Below, one piece after another: positions 26,501 through 41,500 of a DNA stretch of 64,000 nucleotides. A program made the translations under genes and the position numbers. The DNA is from Flabesymbios commensalis (taxonomy: Eukaryota; Annelida; Polychaeta; Terebellida; Flabelligeridae), in contig OZ024903.1 in assembly GCA_964017125.1 (NCBI GenBank), positions 59,272,170 through 59,336,169 of the forward strand, in the 5' to 3' direction. Position 1 is the stretch's first letter, and each line of letters opens with the position of its first letter. The notes under the pieces are model-generated. The model was given only the letters and a program-made list of their open reading frames with translations. It had not been told where the DNA came from and did not search any database.

Positions 26501-29500
26501 TTGTACATAATCTTTCAGTTTGGGTGTTAGGATGGGAATTGATTTTGCCTAGAGAAATGATTTTAGCCACATAAAAACAAAATTTGATTCTTTCACCATC
26601 TACAACACTGGCTCAACATTGAACAAAGAATGGGCTAATGTCTAGGGCTTGCTGGGCTGCCAGGATATTATTTATTTATTTATTTAACTCTTTCAACATG
26701 ATTAAACAGAAACACAAACAGATGAAGAAATATATGTATACAAAAATTTGAATATGAAGTTAACCGACACCTCTAATCAGCGTGGAGGTTTTACAGGCCA
26801 CCATCCTCTGTGTAATGACGTTTGGACAAATTATTTTATCAGAGTTATGAAGCACACTTCACAACAACAGCTAGTGCAGTGCTATTAGCTTATCAAATAG
26901 CACTGCACTGTTGGGGCACAATTTGATGAGATAATAGAACTGCACTGGTTTTTGAAAAACCCTAAAGACACCTTTAAGGCACATATATAATTTCATATAC
27001 ATGCCTAAATGTGCCTCTATTTGAAATGTTTTTTTTTTAATAAGATAACGTGGAATATGCTGTAACAAGCAGGTAGGACTATGTATTAGGAACCTCCCTT
27101 GCAGTAAACTATCAGGCTTTAGTGGATCTACCTTATCACATGCTGTGTAGAATGTATATCTCTACAAGGTGACAAGTAAAAAATACTCACCTTGACTGTG
27201 CTGTTAAAGTGTTGGGAGTCATTTCTTTGGAATACACTGCCTGAAGTGTTTCGCATTCAATAAAAGCTAGGTTGTGTGTCTTTACAATACCTGGAGTAAA
27301 AATAACATATATTATTTTTAAACCTTTCATTATTGTACAAATGGGATATTCAGTTATAAAAAAACATGTAGGGGTTGACAGATCAGCCTAGAGAGCAGCT
27401 TTTACTGTTTTTTTCAAATCAGCAATATCATCTGCTTGAATTTTTAATTCACTTGTTAAAAATACTAATAATATAATTATATTTTAGTTAGATATTTTGT
27501 AATACACATGTGATTGACAGCAGCAACCTGCCCTAAAAGGCCACTTCTCCTGTGTTGCAAGGGTGGCTGCTTCTAGCAGGTTCTACTGTATATGCTTAAA
27601 ATCAAACATCTATTTATATTTCCATTATCACATCATATATTCAGAAAAATAATGTTAATGTATTTACATGGCTAACATGACAATTTAGTATGTACCACAT
27701 TGTCTGATGCATAACCCGCTAATTTTCACCTATTGAGGGACATGTTGTGGGTTATATAATGAATAACTTCACAAAACAAGCTGGACAAGATACACTGTCA
27801 CCGTCACTGCGGCTAGCTCTGCACACAAGCAAGCTGCAGACATGCAAGGCAACAGGCGCACATAAAATTACACAGCCCCGTTGAACAAGGAACATACAAC
27901 ATATTAACATTTTCATTGTTTCCATTTAGAAAAAATAAATTCTATAGATGCTTGATTTAATCATTTTTAAAACTTAATTTTAACATTGGTTATTTTTTAA
28001 ACATACAATAGATACTATCGCATACTTTTGAATCTCCCAATAAGGAAATGGGATGACAGCTATAAAATATTCTCCTTCAAATTTCTAGGAGAGCATTTAA
28101 CTCTCCTCGAGGCATGCAAGGCACGCTGAGAGCTATTATTTTGGCTTGATTAGCTTCAAAATTCAACTTCTGGTGATCGCAGGAGCGTTGTCAACTCCAC
28201 TCCTTGCACTTGGTTTTACTGATAAATGGAGTGAAGGAAAGACTCATTGTAAATTAACACTCCTGCAGGAAATATATACACAAGAATAAAATAGTGGTAA
28301 TATTTTGAAAAATATGCATGAAAACAAAGCAGTTAAAGTCATGCGTGTAATTGCTATTGTCACCAGCAGCTCTACTTTAGTTAAATGTATTAACTTCAGA
28401 ACGTATATTTTGAAATGCTCTAATGTACACATACATGTACATGGAGGCATTAGAGATGCTGAACCATGATATATTATATTAAATGATAAATTCACCGTGT
28501 CTGCAGTACAGTTGAAATACAAGACGACAAGACTCCAAATCCAAACGTATTTTGCAGCGATCAACAGTTTTCTCAAGAGTAGATAAAGAACGGAAAACAC
28601 TGAGAATAGACTGAAGATAGATAAATAAACAAAAACGCAATTCATTACAACATTAAACATGATAGATATTATGTATTCTCAATTATTCAGATGCAAATAC
28701 TAATGCAAATTAGACATTAACGTTATTGTAGAAAATAGTTTTGTTTTTGCCAGTACTGCTACTTAAAAAGGCGCAGATAATACTTTCCAAAATGATACAT
28801 ATATAATTTATCTACTCAATAATCACCCTGTAATGGATCTTAGTATCTGGACACAAAATTGTTAAAGTACAATATTAATCAGGCATAGATAGTCGCCATG
28901 CCTATACATTAAGGAACCTGCATCACTTGTCCAATAAATGTCACTATCAAATGTAATTGTCTGAATCAAAACTGTACTTGTCTAAAAAAATGCATAATTT
29001 GATCACTCAACTTCCTGAAGCAAAAATAATGTGGTACAAGTATCGTGAAAATGGCAAATATTGGTGAAAAGTGTGGATCATTTCAGTCATCATAAAAATA
29101 TCAGACTTTAACCATTTTCTATTCTGTAAAAGTGACTTGCCCAAATGGGCAAGTCAATTATATGGCCAACGTGTCCAAACTATGACTTTACTTGCACCAG
29201 ACAATCCTTAATGTCACGCCTTGGTCACCATTAGGCCACTTCAAAAATGAACTGAAAAGACAGATGCCTGCCCATGAGAGATACATTTCTAGAAAATGTC
29301 ATTTTTTTTAGAATGGCCAAGTAATCTCTCATAAGAGGTTGGTTGCCCATAAGGGTGGCTGCCCACAGCATGTTCTAGTACTATAGAAATTTACGAGAAT
29401 TTTTGTTATATATAATTTATAGTCGGTGCATAATCTTGCATGAACTTGTAGGCAAAAAACACATGTTTAGGGGTGCAAGGCTAAGTGCAATATAGACTTT

Positions 29501-32500
29501 GTCAATCAATCTGACAAGTGTTTTAAAAACAATTGTTATCTGTCAGTGTTTGATAAAATCCACGTTTAAACTCAAGCTTGAAATCGTGGTTACAAAACAA
29601 AGCTACTGTCCGGGGCGGTGACAGCTCTACAAAGCACTAACCAACATGTCATATTTCTGCGGCTCAAATTCAGAGAAGCTCAGAACCCAAAGGATAGCAC
29701 TGGGGGGGGGGGGGGGGGTAAAGACCACTCAGAGGTGGTATAATCACCTACATCAACTACATCCCACAGTTTAAATGTATTTTGGTGCAAGTGTTTTGGT
29801 TTTAAATAAAATGACATTGCAATATTTTATTTTTTTATTTATAGAATTGTTAATTCAAATTAGCACTTAGTAGATTGTGGCGATCTGCTATTGATGTCAT
29901 CAGAAGCTGAATAAGAGGTTATAATATTTATAATAGTGCTTGTAGACATCAGGTTAATATTGGTAAATATTTCAATACTCAAGCAACAAACCTTCATTCC
30001 AATTTTACATTTCAGTTGTGGATCAGCCTCAGAGTCATTGGTTTCTTGTTGACCCGATAAACCATCATTATATTGAAGGAAAAAAGTTGGCGCAAAAATA
30101 AAGCATGCAAAAGCTGAACGGCAGGCATTCACAGTCCTCAGGCTGAGCTGAAATTTAAAATTCATCACATTGACACAAGTGTTATCCCAGTAAATTGAAT
30201 TTATTCTTACAGAAAATGATGAGTATTATTTTATTCCACATCCCTCCCATAATAGATACATAAACATGTACACCTGTCTCTTTAATTATCACCCCCTCTA
30301 TGAGCTTATCAGTCAACATCTGCATACACAGACCTGTCTTTTCAGGCTTCCCAGCTCTATCTCTTATTTAATGTACTGAGCTGCTTTGTAATACATAAAA
30401 CATTTTACATTTATTAGAAGGTGATGTGGTTATTTTTTATGATAATGAGATACAGTGCAACCTGTACATACCGGACCTTGTTGAAACCAGAACCCTGTCT
30501 ATACCGTAATAATTATTTGGTCCCGAATTAATTACACTTAAAACAATACCAATTAACCCTCTCCAAACCGGAACCTGTCTACTCATTATTTTCCCCAAAT
30601 GCATAAATTGCATTGTATTTCACCTTTCCAAACCGGAATCCATCTTTTTTATATTTTTTTAAAAATCGCATGCGGTGCACTAAGGGTTAAACAGGTGGCG
30701 GCAGGTGACGTAACATCCTGCTTGTTACCTGGTTATGCAATGAAGAAGGTGCGAAGTCAGAGTGCGAAATTAGTGTTGGTAACACCCTTCCCGCGTTAGA
30801 GAACCTGTTATATAGCGCCTTTACTTTGAGGTAAAATATTTTAACAATATAATGGATTAATATAATAATTGGTTAACAAAATGTTTTAAAAAAATCTTTA
30901 GTTAATAAAATATTAAAATTTCGCATCAATTCATAAATATATCAATGCAATAAACATAAAGAATTTTCACGAAAATTAGACTGTGTTTTTGGATAAATTT
31001 ATTCTATTTGTGATACTTAATGACCCAATAAATAAATAAATAACAGTAAAATATAAAAAATATTCGACTTATTCTTTCATCGCTGGATTATTCCTGAAAT
31101 ATTTTGGACTCCCAGTCAAGGCATTAATTGTATTAAATGACATAATTATACAGTATCGGATCATTTAATCCAGCGTCATACATTCCAGAAAATATATAAA
31201 AGTTACCAAACAAACGAATGTTGTCATCATGAAACAGCTAAAAAACTGCTGCGATATGATGTCGTTGTTAACAAATATGCTCCGTGTTTGAAATGTGTGA
31301 AGGAAAATTACACGAATGTAATGTTATTTTAGATTAGGCGCTAAAAAATCAATGTTTATAAAATGACAAAAGCGCTCCGTGTGTGAAATATGTGACACAC
31401 AATTACAAAAATGTACTGTTATTTTAAGTTAGGTGCTAAAATTGTAAATACTTTAATAAATTATCACGGACACAATATGTATACCAGCTACTAGTTTTAC
31501 TATGTATACTAGCTGTATTATGTTATATTTGAATAATGTTTGAAAAAATAATGTATGCATTGATTATTATATGCTTATTATTTTAATATAATAAAAGATC
31601 TTTAAAAAATGTATCTTTTATTATATCAATTTATTTGCATTCATCCACCTATCATTTGTAGTCCTACCGACGACACATCCTGAATTATAACCCTCATGTC
31701 AATTGTACAAGTTATCGTTGTTTGCTCCTCTCCAAAAACAAAAACCCTGTCTAAACCGGAACCTGTCCAAACCGGAATAAAATTGTGTCCTCAAGACATT
31801 CCGGTATGGACAGGTTTTACTGTACATGTATACCTAAAACTGATGTGGAGGCTAGATTGGTGTAGGATAGACTTACTTACTTCCACTTTCACAAATAAGT
31901 ACAAAAATATTTTGATGGCATCTCAAGCCTGAAGTATGAACATGTGAGAACACCTAGCGAATGCGAGTTGTGTGATATGTACATGACTCCATTTTGTAAA
32001 AAAGGCAACACATGCAGATTGTCTCGTAGAGACAGGTTAATATTTAACCCTTGTGCTGCTGGAACTGTATATATATACAGTTTAAAGCATATTTCAGATC
32101 AATAGAAATATTACTAATTTTGATCAAATATGTTTTGGTAGATGCTTAGTATTAAATAGGTAATTCAATAATTCAATATTGATCATGTCTATTTTTCATA
32201 ATCAGATTCAAATGAAAAATAATTGGAATAAATACGGTACTCTCTGATATTATGGGGGAATTGGTCCTTCTTAGAGTAATGATCATATAGTGTACATATT
32301 TCGACATCAATACCCCTGAGGGATCTGTGCGTGCAATATGGAAGAACCCCCCCCCCCCCCTCATGGGTTTCCAAAATATGCTCCGGAAACGAAAATAACC
32401 GGCATATTAATAAACGGCATAACCTCCGCCATGGGTGGATAGAAATGGCATGATATCGTTCAGCAACTACATTAGAAGTAGGAGAATAGAAGGCTACTTA

Positions 32501-35500
32501 GAAAAATGTACTCTCCCATATTGTTGTTATTCAATATTTTAAAACTTTCAAGCTCTGTGAATAAATGCTGATTGTAGATAATATTGTAATAAATTTGATG
32601 TTGTTGTGCATTTTGTTCTAAGTATGAATACATGTATAGATATATTTTGAGTCAAATAATCAAACTATACTAACCCCATTTGGCAAAGGCTCAAGGTACA
32701 GCTCATCTCCAATCTTTGATAGTGAATGAACTGCTTTACCAAACACTACAAAGGCAGCAAAAGAGAACATATTATGATAGATTCATGCAGACAAAACTCT
32801 TTCCAAGTTCAGCATGTAGTCAACGTTGCTTAAAAAAAGCAAAAATCACACATGCCAGTACACGGCATGACCAGTCTGCCCAACTCCCTTTGCCGCAGTC
32901 CCGACCACACTGACCGCCAATTTATGCACACAACAAGCTGTGTAAAAACGACACAGTTGGCAAGTATGAAAGTCAGGGATTCCTAATCAATAGTTTCATC
33001 CACTGAACTGTCAACGGAACATTCAGTTCCTAATTAAGGCAGTCGTGTTTAGGGAGCATAGCAAACTATTAGGCAACTTTTTTGGACGTTGTCAGACTTT
33101 GGCCGTCCCGTCCCAAACAGCCCAATGTGAAAACTAGCCGTCCAAAAAGACGGCTGCACAGCTGACTAGATAAGTAAACTGGATCCCTGTTGTTGACAGC
33201 TTGAGGAGTCTCAGTGACCGAACCTAATAAAAGGGAATAGTCTACATACAATATAAATAAATGAAACGTAACATACATTATACAATACAAACTGCATGAA
33301 TCAGGACCAAAAATTGTAATGCTTAAAATTTACAGTCAAGCTCTTAGAAGCTACTAAGGGACCAAAGCTAGAGAGACCTCTGCACAGTGGAAAAAATCCT
33401 CCAGGCAGAAGGAGATTAAAGTTGACTGTGGATATAAAGATCACAGGCATCTGTGCTGACTTCCATCCTGAAAGTCAGACTTTTCCTAAGGCCTAAAAAA
33501 AAATATTGTTTGTTTCCGATTTCCGACCGACCCTATCAAACACATTTTTTTTCTAAAGAAAACCATAAGTTAAAGGGATGAGTTACCAACTGTAATCGAA
33601 GTAGAAGGAGAGGGGGTCAAAGAGCGTCCGAAAAACAAAAAAATGGTTAAGTAATGTACAGATAAGATATGCATGGAAGTGAATTTGGCGCCAAGTAAAA
33701 TTCAAAAAATTCTCAAACACTGGTTAAAATGACAACAAATCGGAAACAAACATATATATTTTTTTTGGCCTGACTAATTCACCCTGTCCCAGCCCATGGT
33801 CTGACTAAATTTGTGAATACTATAATCAGACACCCCTTACATGTATGTGGGGTGCAAGTTTGTATTTGGTACGGGTCGGTATAGGGTACATGTATAGGAT
33901 GCAGGTTGGAACGGGACTTCTGGCATTCATTCATTGATTGATACTCAAAAAGCCTTTCAGCTTATTGACGGGCATCACTGACACTGTGTTAATACAGGAG
34001 CTCAACTAGGAAAGGAGTACAGTGACACCCACACTTACATAGTAACCAGTCATTTCTGCCCCCTGCCTGTTCGGCTCCCTCTGGTTCGGCCCCCTAAACT
34101 TTCGGCCCCCTGAGTAAACATGGCAATGCCTTTTGTGGTCTACCCGTTCGGCCCCTGGATATATAGATTTATGTTGGCCAGGGCAGGGGAAGGTCAGTAT
34201 AAAACAATTGACAACATGTTTGATGAATATTATAATGCATTATTTTATTTACAAATACAATAATACAGTGTATTGATCAACAGATGTGATGATTGAATAT
34301 CAATATTAGATATATATAGATACATAGGCCTATATCTGCTCTGGATTAGCCTACTGTGTCATGAATCTGCTCTGGAGTAATACTCACCTTCTCCAAGGTG
34401 TGACTTCCTTTACAACTCAACTTGTGTCATCTGCTCTGCTCTGCTATACTAGCCCTACTCACCTTCTTCGACATGTACAATTCATTCTAATACATCCCAG
34501 TCTCCCTTCACAACTCATCAGATGTCATCAGATTAAGTTAATTAAGTCACTAAAGGTGAATGGTATCAATAAAACAAGAATTTAATAACATTTATTTTGT
34601 TGCATGCTTGTGGGTTCAAAACTGTTTGATAAGATTTTTTTTTTTTTAATTTAATCATTAAAAATAACTTTATTATGTTCAAACTTACTTATTACAATTA
34701 GAACAATAGCTCTGATGCTAACGATATTCCCGCCATTAATTATGCTTGGACCTTTTGTATGGATCTCAACACTTTTAATATTCTATGTCGAGGGCTATTT
34801 CATCCAATCGACTTCAAACCTTGGCACAATGATCTTTCGGTTTTGGGGAGGTGTGCTATGGCTTTTCTAAGAATTCCCAGTCGTTTTTCTGGATTTATAA
34901 AGGATTTTCTGGATCACTAAGTGCTAATCAATGTTTGGCCAATGATGTACATATCAGTGGCTTATAATGTGTTATTTCTCCCTGAGTTTTTATCCAATCG
35001 ACTTCAAACCTTAGCACAATGATCCTTATGTATTGGGCAGGTGTGCTATGACTTTTCTAAGTCATAAGTCATGTTCTTTGGGATTTATTCAAGATTGTCT
35101 GGATCACTATGTGGATCAATGTTGGTACATTTAATCAATTAAAATACAGAGGCCTATATCCAATAATGTTTCAATGTGGGGTCAGCGTTGCAGAAGGTTG
35201 CTCAGGATTGAACTAACATTGGGTGTTTGATACGAACAGTAGAACCTTTCAAATGCTACAATTTAACATTGAACTAACAGTTGTAATTGCATCAAGAACG
35301 AAACGTCGACGCAATGTTTTTTTAATGTTTGGCCAGCATCACAGAAAGTGATACAGCATTATGCCAACAAAGAAGTCAGAATCCAGAAATCTAAAATTCC
35401 AATCAATCTCTCATAATAATAAAAAAAATAAACAATATTTAAAATGGTCGCCAAAAAACGCACAAAACGTAGTCCAAACATTATTGTTACTTGAAAAGTC

Positions 35501-38500
35501 ACAATTCTCCTCTAGTAGTTCAAAATTAATTCAATTCAATAATGGCCTCAAAGGTAAAAAATTGGGTCAAAGGTCACAACCCCCAAAAGGCACATCTACA
35601 CCCCCTGAAGGATTTATGCATGCACTATGTAACAATCCAGCAAACGCCTTTCCGAGATATCATCCGAAAACTGAACTTATCATCCGACATCAATTAAAAT
35701 CAATAATGGCCTCAAAATCGAAGGTCAAAAATTAGGTCAAGGGTCATACCCCCGAAAAGGCACATCTACACTATCCCTAAGGGATGTACACGTGTGTGTA
35801 ATATGAAAACAAACCAGAAAACGCTTTCCAAGATATTGTCCGGAAACTGAACTTATCATCTGCCATTAATTAACCCTTAAAGAGCTAAATATTTTTTATA
35901 TAAAACATAGAGACCAAAGGGTTTTATTCAATTTGAAATTGTCATAAATGTCTTAGTTAGCTCTTTCCGATTCATTTGAAAACCGGTACCTATGTTATGT
36001 GTCTACGACCATTATGAATATCTTTAATCTTACAGAGTGAGGATCGACTTTAGGCGTCAGAATCTGACTTTTACAGATGACAGATTCTGACGACTGAAGT
36101 CGATCTCCGCGCTGTAAGGGTTAAAGTCAATAATAGCCCCAAAATAAAAAATTAGACGAAAGGTCATAACCCCCAAGATATGTGTGTGTGCAATATGAAA
36201 ACAATCCGCCTGACGGTTTTCGAGTTATCATCCGGAAGCAAAACTCGGACGCACTGCCGCACGGCCGGACATGGTGATGACAATATTACCCCGCCCAGGG
36301 CTACTTTGTGGGCGGGTGATAAAAAGTGAAACACTCTATGCCTAGTGACCCTTATCATGCTAAGTTAGTTTATCTGAATTTTCACTAACTTGAAGTTGTG
36401 TCTTGCTATCGAGAAACACAACTTCAAGTTCATAGCAAGACACAACTTCGAGTGGTTGAAAATTACTCATGAATATATATATGTTTAATTTGAGCATAAA
36501 TATTTGTAAATCTTGATCTTTAGACACACATTTCATTCCCAATCAGGCCTTAACGTTTGAGGCGCACAAAAGTGCTCGCGCACCACAAAAATAACATCAC
36601 CGTCACTGAGTGGTTAAACACTTACACTTACAGACAAACTACGGGTACCGGTATATTGTTTCGTGGTTCCTAAAGTTCGCTTCGCCCGATATTTCATACT
36701 TCGAAATGGCACTGATTCAGAAAGATTTTAAAAATAACAATAAATTATATCAATAACATTGCACAACAATCTATAATTTTAACAATTTTAAAAATATTGT
36801 CTGTTCAGTTGACTATGCTATTGCAACTAACTTTTTTGTAAGGCCCGAGCAGCCCAATTACAGTGCTAGCTAACCAAACAAATAAGCACACCTGAACATT
36901 CAATCCTGCTGGCAATCAAAAAAGTTTGAAGGCCGGGGCAGTGGTTTAATATCAGTGGTCCGCAGGACCAGTATTTAAGAGGGTTTTACTGGCCCTCCAG
37001 AGGTTTTACTGGTCTCGGGCCACAGGACCAATGTTAGTTTCGAACGCTGACGCGCTGTAAAGCATGGATGATACCTTTCTAGCGATATGCGTGTATGCTA
37101 CTGCATGCAGTCAGTCCATAACGCACACTCTGGCACATGTTCTGTCAACCGATTGCCGACGCTCGCTGTCGGTGATTGGCGGGAAATACAGAGCTCTGCT
37201 GACGCATCGCCATCGGCGGCATTCGTGCAACCTCGGCTCCATGGGAAGACAACAACAAACTGATTGACTCCTCGTGTTACCGTATTTACCGCCGATTTTG
37301 ACTTGCCCCGTCGGACTAGGTTTTAGTAATCTTCACTTGCCCCCTTTTGATGTTACTAGCCCCGAGCAAGCGTGCAATGCTTAATGTCGAGCCCTGTAGA
37401 CCATCTCAGGGTTTCCGCCCACTCAGCACCAAAGGGGGGATATTCCCCCCCTTGTTGGCAAAAAAAATAAAAATATATTCCATATTTTGCTATCATTTCA
37501 GTTGAAATAGGCCATTTTAGGCACTAAAAATTTTTAAATCTGATTTTTTTTCTCCTGAGGAAGAACACCCAGAGCCCCCACCCATTTTGGACCCCCTCTC
37601 AAACATTCCTGACGGAAGCCCTGCATCTGGCATATATAATGCAATTCAGCGCTAAAATCAAACTTTAATTTAACCAGTTTAATGGGTTTATAGAGGGACG
37701 TCATAATTTCAAATTTACTAAATGTCAAATGGTCTAACTTTTGTACTACATAATATTTTTTTATGAAAATTTCACGGTCATCGCTGCAAGACTCGAAAAT
37801 AGTTCTTGAGAAATTTCAGCGAAATCGGTTGAGAATTGACTGAGAAATCGGCGAAAAACATGCGATACAAGTTAACCTGACGGCGGGTATAATCATAATG
37901 GATTTCCCTTATATATTAAAGGGACAGGCCCAGGCTAAAATTATAAAAAAATCTGTGATTTTATTTTGGCTTCTTATTATGACCTTGATGTAAACATGTC
38001 CATAGACTAGAACTGCAAAAATTTTTATTTTTTTCTGCTGCGCATTCACCAGTTAGGCTAGAGACAAAATTCACGTATGTCCAATTTTTGGCATGGATGT
38101 CAAAAATTCGAAATCAGGAATTTCGTCTCTATATCTAGCCTAACTGGTGAATGCGCAGCATGAAAATTAAAAAAAATTGCAGTGCACTTCTAGTCTATGA
38201 CTATGTGAGTATGTCTATGGACATGTTTACAATTACATCATTCATATGTCAATATCATATATAGGGCCTAGTCTATGTCATGATAATTGATATGATCATA
38301 TGGTCATAAATATCATTATTAAGAAGCCAAAATGAAATCAACAATTTTTTTATGATTTTAGCCTGGGCCAGTCCCTTTAAGTTATAATATAAATATTGAC
38401 TTCTTTTAGGCGTTTAGTATTACCTTTTTTTAAAAGCCTAGAATTCTTGTAGTCTACTAAAGTCTGTCCGACGGTGGAGGATGGTCTAAATTGAAAGTTA

Positions 38501-41500
38501 GCTTTTTGGTATCCAGTCAGTCAATTCTCAAGCGATTTTCACAAAATTTTGAAACCATTATTATCTGATCATTTGGCAACAACCCTGAAAATTTCGCGAA
38601 ATTCCATTCAGTATTTCAAAAGTTAGACCATTTGACAGGTATCAGGACAGTTCGCCACAGGGACGATTCACCACAGTTTTGGACGGTTCGCCACAGCTTT
38701 GGACGGTTCACCACATCATAGCTGAGGAGGGTTCACCACAAGTCAAAAATGATTCACCGCAACTGGACAAAATAGAACAATAATAACATATACGACGAAA
38801 CGAATAATAGGCCTACATTAATGTACATAGTCACAAATAATAATTTTTTATTGAACAAAATCGAACTATAATAATAGAAACGACTAAACTAATAATGGCC
38901 TACAGTCAATATACAATTTAGCATACACTTTTTATTTAACAAAATTGAACAATAATAATAATATATATATATATGACGAAACGAATAAGTGATGATATTT
39001 GCCACAACTGAATGAGTAATTTAGCAAATAAAACAATTAGACCCCGAGACGGGAGCTCGTTCACACCACGAGACGGTTCGCCACACAGTGGGAATAGTGC
39101 AACCCAAACCTAATAATCCTACAAAGTAATACATGTAGTTTAAAAATAAAATGTTGTCATGTTGGTTGTATTTTTTTTCATTTTGTGAAATAGTATGTAA
39201 TAATATTTCCTTGCTCTAGAAGCGGCCGTCCGATTGATAACATAAAAAATCATTACACAGTCAGCTGGCAGGAGTCAACTGGGTTTATGAGGATATAAGC
39301 ATGTCTTTCAAATATATATATATTTCCTGTGTATTTATTATGTAGGCATAGGTGAAATGCAATTGGCAACATTCGATGAAACACCACCTAAAATGCAATT
39401 GACTTGAACAGTTGATAAATCACGATATAAAATGCAATTAACTACGACAGAAGATTAAACACCATATAAAACGCAATTAACATTAAGTTTACCAGTAGAT
39501 AAAACGTCTACATGAAACACCATATAAAACGCAATTCGCTTCAACAGTAGATAAAATGCCACATGAAAGGCAATTACCTTCCACAGTGGATATAACACCA
39601 CCTAAAACGCAATTACCTTCAACAGTGGATGTAACACCACATGAAACGCAATCAACTTTAACAGTGGAGTAACAACTCAAAAGAGTGATGACATGTCCTG
39701 CCGACTAGTGAGGTGTGATACTTAGAAACACAATTAACCATCCGGATGCTAAATATGACATTTATATTCGTATAATATATAATGTTGATATAATTAATAG
39801 ATATTAAAGCCTGACTTACCAGACAAACAATAACCAAAATCACCTGAACAATATATAACCAACCTGATATAATATAACAAACATAATAATCGGATGCTAA
39901 ATAGGCCTATGACATGTACATTCGTATAATACATAATGTTGATAGAATCAATAGATCTTATATGAACCAGACATACAATAACTAAAATCACCTGAACAAT
40001 ATACAATATATAATATATAACCAACATAAAATATATATTATATCGATATAAATGTACATTTGTATCAATGTGTATGAACACTTTATTGCATATATTTGTA
40101 CTGTGTATGTATAAATTATATACATGTATTTTTTACATGTATAATTTTTTTTTCATAATAAAGTAACACGTTATTAACCATTTTTAAATTTAAATTACAC
40201 ATGTTGTCTCTGTTGTCATTTCACTTGTGGCGAGCCGCCCGTTCATAATCGTTTCTATTTGCAAAATTAATTAATTTTTTTGTGACCTACATCACCTACT
40301 CCAACCATATTAAATAATCAACATTTTAATCATGTTATATAATTATTGTACTTAGTTCTCTCCCTTGTGGCAAAACTTTCTTGACCATAGGTCTAGTGGT
40401 GAACCATCCTCAGCTGTGCTGTGCAGGGGAAAAAATTCGTCATTTTTGTTCACTCGCCAGCCAGGCTAGTGGAACTAAAAATCCACTAGCCCTTATGATT
40501 TTTTAATCGCCCTTACTAGTTTACTGTTTTTATGAAAAAGCCTGAGCATTTTTGTTGCAGGTGGGCATTTTAGCTTGAATTAGCACATCTGCAGCTGTTT
40601 GAGCTCTAGTGAAGTCTGAGTAAATGGGTCAGTGAAATATGTCCAGCCACCCTACCTGAAAATGTCTCTGTCATCATTGATATTCATATAAAGTTACGTT
40701 ATTGAACCAGCATTTCTTCTCTAGTTTTCTTTATTTTTTTTGCTGGTGGCGACCCCACCTTCCATAATTCATTTAGATTTAATTGGCTATTCATAATTAT
40801 TACATGTACAGACAATATTAATTTAATCCTACATTGGTTCATTCCAACTTGAAGAAAGAAGGGGCTATGTTGCCCCCTTCGGTGAAAAGAGGGGGACATC
40901 GCAAAAAAATGTAAACTGTTCTGCAAATATAATAAAGTCAGACGTTTTAATGTAAGATTAATGCTTGATTTATCAGGCCAATAATTCAAGAGTCTTTTAG
41001 AATCAGCAACAATGCAAGACTGCGTCTATTCACCCACAGCTCGTTGGGCAATGAAATGTTGTCAGCATGCATGTATGTCAGCAAACTAGATAAATGATAT
41101 TCTTGATCAGCGCCATTTTGAACTGTGAAATATCGGGTGAAACGAATGTTGGGAACCACGACACAATAAGTGACGCTGTGGGCTGTCATGGCCACCGCTG
41201 ATCGGGCCACATGCAATAGACGTGTCCACGCACCGCTGATTGACCAGGCTGTAGGCTTACTGGTCAGTAGGTTTTTATGTCCACGTGTGTCAGCATCAAA
41301 CTTGATTGATTCAGTTGCTCACTTTTTAGTGTACGAAATCTTGAATTATGTGCGCTTCTGTGCTCCTCGAACGTAAAGGTCTCTGATACACACAACCACG
41401 TGCGAGTCGAGACAACGCTCTGTAGCGCGCCACGACGATGACACCTGTAAATGCTGTGCGGCGCTCTGCAGTTATGCGTAAATAGCCATACATGATCTGC

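Noticed and set aside
28244-28660. 138-codon minus-strand frame as a separate membrane protein
   Set aside because: It contains RAD9 exon 4 in a different reading frame; the hydrophobic look comes from A+T-rich intron sequence.
34476-34505. ATGAATTGTACATG followed by GAAGAAG/GTGAGT on the minus strand as an exon
   Set aside because: The protein start MNCTCRR does not match RAD9 and the same CTCACCTTCT word recurs at 34384, suggesting a local duplication. No partner exon fits.
35361-35735. 124-codon plus-strand frame
   Set aside because: It lies across the ~175-bp tandem repeat and has Lys/Asn-rich chance composition.
36509-36542. [11 protein letters not shown] frame on the minus strand as a candidate RAD9 exon 1
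   Set aside because: Only MKCV matches; there is no donor in the right phase. [11 protein letters not shown] at 42590-42557 matches throughout and joins exon 2 in phase.
39489-39680. 63-codon minus-strand frame with repeated STVEGNC
   Set aside because: A by-product of the 39-bp minisatellite, whose unit is a multiple of three.
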